Below are positions 62,363-64,000 of a stretch of 64,000 nucleotides of DNA, piece by piece. Every line of letters starts with the position of its first letter. Within the stretch, counting starts at the first letter, position 1. The notes under the pieces are model-generated. The model had not been told where the DNA came from and made no database searches. It saw only the letters and a program-made list of their open reading frames with translations. Position numbers and translations under genes: made by a program. Location: the NCBI GenBank assembly GCA_019285715.1, contig CP079108.1, positions 3,053,001 to 3,117,000 on the forward strand, in the 5' to 3' direction. This DNA is from Sphingosinicellaceae bacterium. GTDB taxonomy: Bacteria; Pseudomonadota; Alphaproteobacteria; Sphingomonadales; Sphingomonadaceae.

Positions 62363-64000
62363 GTGAAGCAGTGGCTAGCGGGCTGGTCGGCGGCACTGCT
62401 CGTCACGTCGCAAGCGGGTGCGAGCCCGTCGGCGCTGACGGCGATCCCCGCCGACGCACGCGCGGTCGTCGTCAGCGGTGTCGGCAACGGCATCGCCGAC
62501 GATGCGCCGGCGATCCAGCGGGCGATCGACGCCGCTGCCGATCGTGGCGGCGGCGGCATCGTGTTCCTGCCCTCGGGCAACTACCGGCTCGGCCAAACTC
62601 TCTTCCTGTGGCCGGGCGTGCGCCTGTTCGGGGCTGGTGCAAAGCGTCCCGTACTCAGCTTGAAGGCTAACAGCCCGGGCTTCCAGCGCGGCATCGCCAA
62701 CATGGTGATCTTCGCCGGGGCCCGGCGTGATCCGGCGCGGCCGGTGCCATTTCCGCCGCCCGGCAGCATGCCCTTCGACAAGACCATCGCCGACGCCAAT
62801 CCGGGCACCTTCTACTCGGCCTTGAGCAACATCGATTTCCGCATCGGCGCGGGTAACCCGGCAGCGACCGCGATCCGCTTCCACGCCGCCCAGCACGCCT
62901 TCGTCAGCCACGTCGACTTCGACATCGGCTCGGGGCTGGCCGGTCTCTATCAGGTCGCCAACGTCGGCGAAGACCTGCACTTCAAGGGCGGCTGCTACGG
63001 TATCCTGGCTGAGAAAACCTCCCCCGCCTGGCCGTTCTCGCTGATCGATTCGACCTTCGAAGGACAGCGCGACGCCGCAATTCGCGAGCACGAGGCCGGG
63101 CTGACACTCGTCAACGTCGCCATCCGCGACGTTCCTGTCGGCATCGAGATCGACCGCGGCTACGGCGACTGGCTGTGGGGCCAGGACGTTCGCTTCGACA
63201 ATGTCCGCAAGGCCGGCGTCGTCATCTCGAACGAGGGCAACGTCTACACCCAGGTCGGATTCCAGAACGTCGCCGCGACCGGCACGCCAGTGTTTGCCCG
63301 CTTCCGCGACACTGGCCGCACCGTTCCCGGCATAGGATCGAGCTACACGGTCGCCGCCTTCAACTACGGCCTGACGCTGCCCAGTGTCGGCCAGATGGGC
63401 CGCTACGCGACGCGCTTCGATGCCGCTCCGGGCACGGTGCCCGTCGTCCCGCGCATCGTCCGCCCGCTGCCACCGGTCGCCGACTGGTTCGACGTCCGTA
63501 CCCTCGGTGCCAAGGGTGACGACCGCACCGACGACACCGCCGCCCTCCAGCAAGCGATCGACGGTCACCGCGTCGTCTATCTGCCGGCGGGCTTCTACCG
63601 GGTCAGCGATACGCTGCGGCTGCGGCCCGACACGGTCCTGATCGGCCTTCACCCGGGCCTGACGCGGATCGTACTGCCCGACAACACCCCCGGCTATCAG
63701 GGGGTCGGAGCCCCCAAGGCACTTGTCGCCTCCGCCGCTGGTGGCGATGCCGTCGTCACGGGCATCGGCCTCGACACCGGCGGCATCAACCCGCGCGCCA
63801 CCGCCTTGCTGTGGACCGCGGGCGCACAATCGCAGGTCACCGATGTCAAGTTCCAGGGTGGCCACGGCACCGACCGCTTCGATGGCACCCGCGAGACACC
63901 CTACAACGCCAATGGGACCGGGGACGCCGACCCGGCCAAGCGCTGGGACGCGCAATATGCCAGCCTGTGGATCACCGCCGGCGGGGGCGGCACGTTCGTC
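62363..64000 (+). CDS. GH55-like tandem beta-helix protein, 3' end beyond window
   Basis: At least 546 residues, running off the right edge. GTG 62363 has GGGGAG seven bases upstream. A signal peptide (LAGWSAALLVTSQAGA) is followed by the first beta-helix (VSGVGNGIADDAPAIQRAID, GGIVFLPSGNYRLGQTL), the GH55-like stretch GTFYSALSNIDFRIGAGNPA with ATAIRFHAAQHAFVSHVDF, and the second helix from [20 protein letters not shown]. It is the intact counterpart of the truncated gene at 56538 and lies 31 bases after the TonB receptor, so they are probably co-transcribed. The likely role is periplasmic or extracellular glycan cleavage; substrate not shown. Confidence 0.85.
   Translation, partial: MKQWLAGWSAALLVTSQAGASPSALTAIPADARAVVVSGVGNGIADDAPAIQRAIDAAADRGGGGIVFLPSGNYRLGQTLFLWPGVRLFGAGAKRPVLSLKANSPGFQRGIANMVIFAGARRDPARPVPFPPPGSMPFDKTIADANPGTFYSALSNIDFRIGAGNPAATAIRFHAAQHAFVSHVDFDIGSGLAGLYQVANVGEDLHFKGGCYGILAEKTSPAWPFSLIDSTFEGQRDAAIREHEAGLTLVNVAIRDVPVGIEIDRGYGDWLWGQDVRFDNVRKAGVVISNEGNVYTQVGFQNVAATGTPVFARFRDTGRTVPGIGSSYTVAAFNYGLTLPSVGQMGRYATRFDAAPGTVPVVPRIVRPLPPVADWFDVRTLGAKGDDRTDDTAALQQAIDGHRVVYLPAGFYRVSDTLRLRPDTVLIGLHPGLTRIVLPDNTPGYQGVGAPKALVASAAGGDAVVTGIGLDTGGINPRATALLWTAGAQSQVTDVKFQGGHGTDRFDGTRETPYNANGTGDADPAKRWDAQYASLWITAGGGGTFV

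Overview
The window is GC-rich DNA from an alphaproteobacterium, most likely a member of the Sphingomonadales. The evidence is the gene order dusB-ntrB-ntrC-ntrY-ntrX-hfq-hflX, a fused ispDF, phoR next to pstSCAB-phoU-phoB, a PEPxxWA-type PEP-CTERM protein and three large TonB-dependent receptors. No mobile element, integrase, rRNA, complete tRNA or CRISPR array was seen.

Layout. (1) 1-2300: nitric-oxide defence: hmp (cut by the window edge), a truncated-haemoglobin/DUF1971 fusion and a divergent nsrR, with an NsrR-like palindrome between them. (2) 2450-6354: FMN reductase, AraC regulator and a cupin / alpha-beta hydrolase / AhpD-like operon. (3) 6778-11656: a TPR-GGDEF diguanylate cyclase, a PEP-CTERM protein behind a convincing sigma-54 promoter and before a strong terminator, then a locally AT-richer accessory patch with an HTH/alphaCTD-like protein. 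(4) 12048-16952: a tripartite EmrAB-type efflux operon and its divergent TetR repressor, sharing overlapping promoters and a clear operator. (5) 17259-34869: a 17 kb block of minus-strand core genes: an acyl-CoA-type SDR, the Pho regulon with a four-heptamer PHO-box array before pstS, hflX-hfq, and the NtrBC/NtrYX nitrogen systems with dusB. (6) 34952-37231: ispDF-cinA and a GNAT gene on plus. (7) 37480-38090: a decayed autotransporter fragment. (8) 38273-48982: a peptide/amino-acid uptake and breakdown island with two TonB receptors, dipeptide epimerase, POT transporter, serine hydrolase, XRE-cupin regulator, amidohydrolase and a truncated amino-acid dehydrogenase. (9) 49237-52574: a compact four-gene set: GT2 glycosyltransferase, NodS-like methyltransferase, acyl-CoA dehydrogenase-like protein and PIG-L deacetylase. 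(10) 52628-55479: a GAF histidine kinase facing a single-domain response regulator that is in an operon with a LOV (blue-light) histidine kinase, preceded by an EcfG-like general-stress promoter. (11) 55802-64000: a 5'-truncated pit gene joined head-to-head to a 5'-truncated GH55-like beta-helix/propeller gene, then a 1011-residue TonB receptor and an intact second GH55-like gene that runs off the window; this resembles a polysaccharide-utilisation locus scarred by a deletion.

The most interesting points are the GT2/NodS/ACAD/PIG-L cluster of unknown product, the pit/GH55 deletion junction, the sigma-54 promoter of the PEP-CTERM gene, the EcfG-like promoter of the LOV kinase, and the HTH/alphaCTD-like small protein. 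Family calls come from reading translated motifs; no database search was possible.
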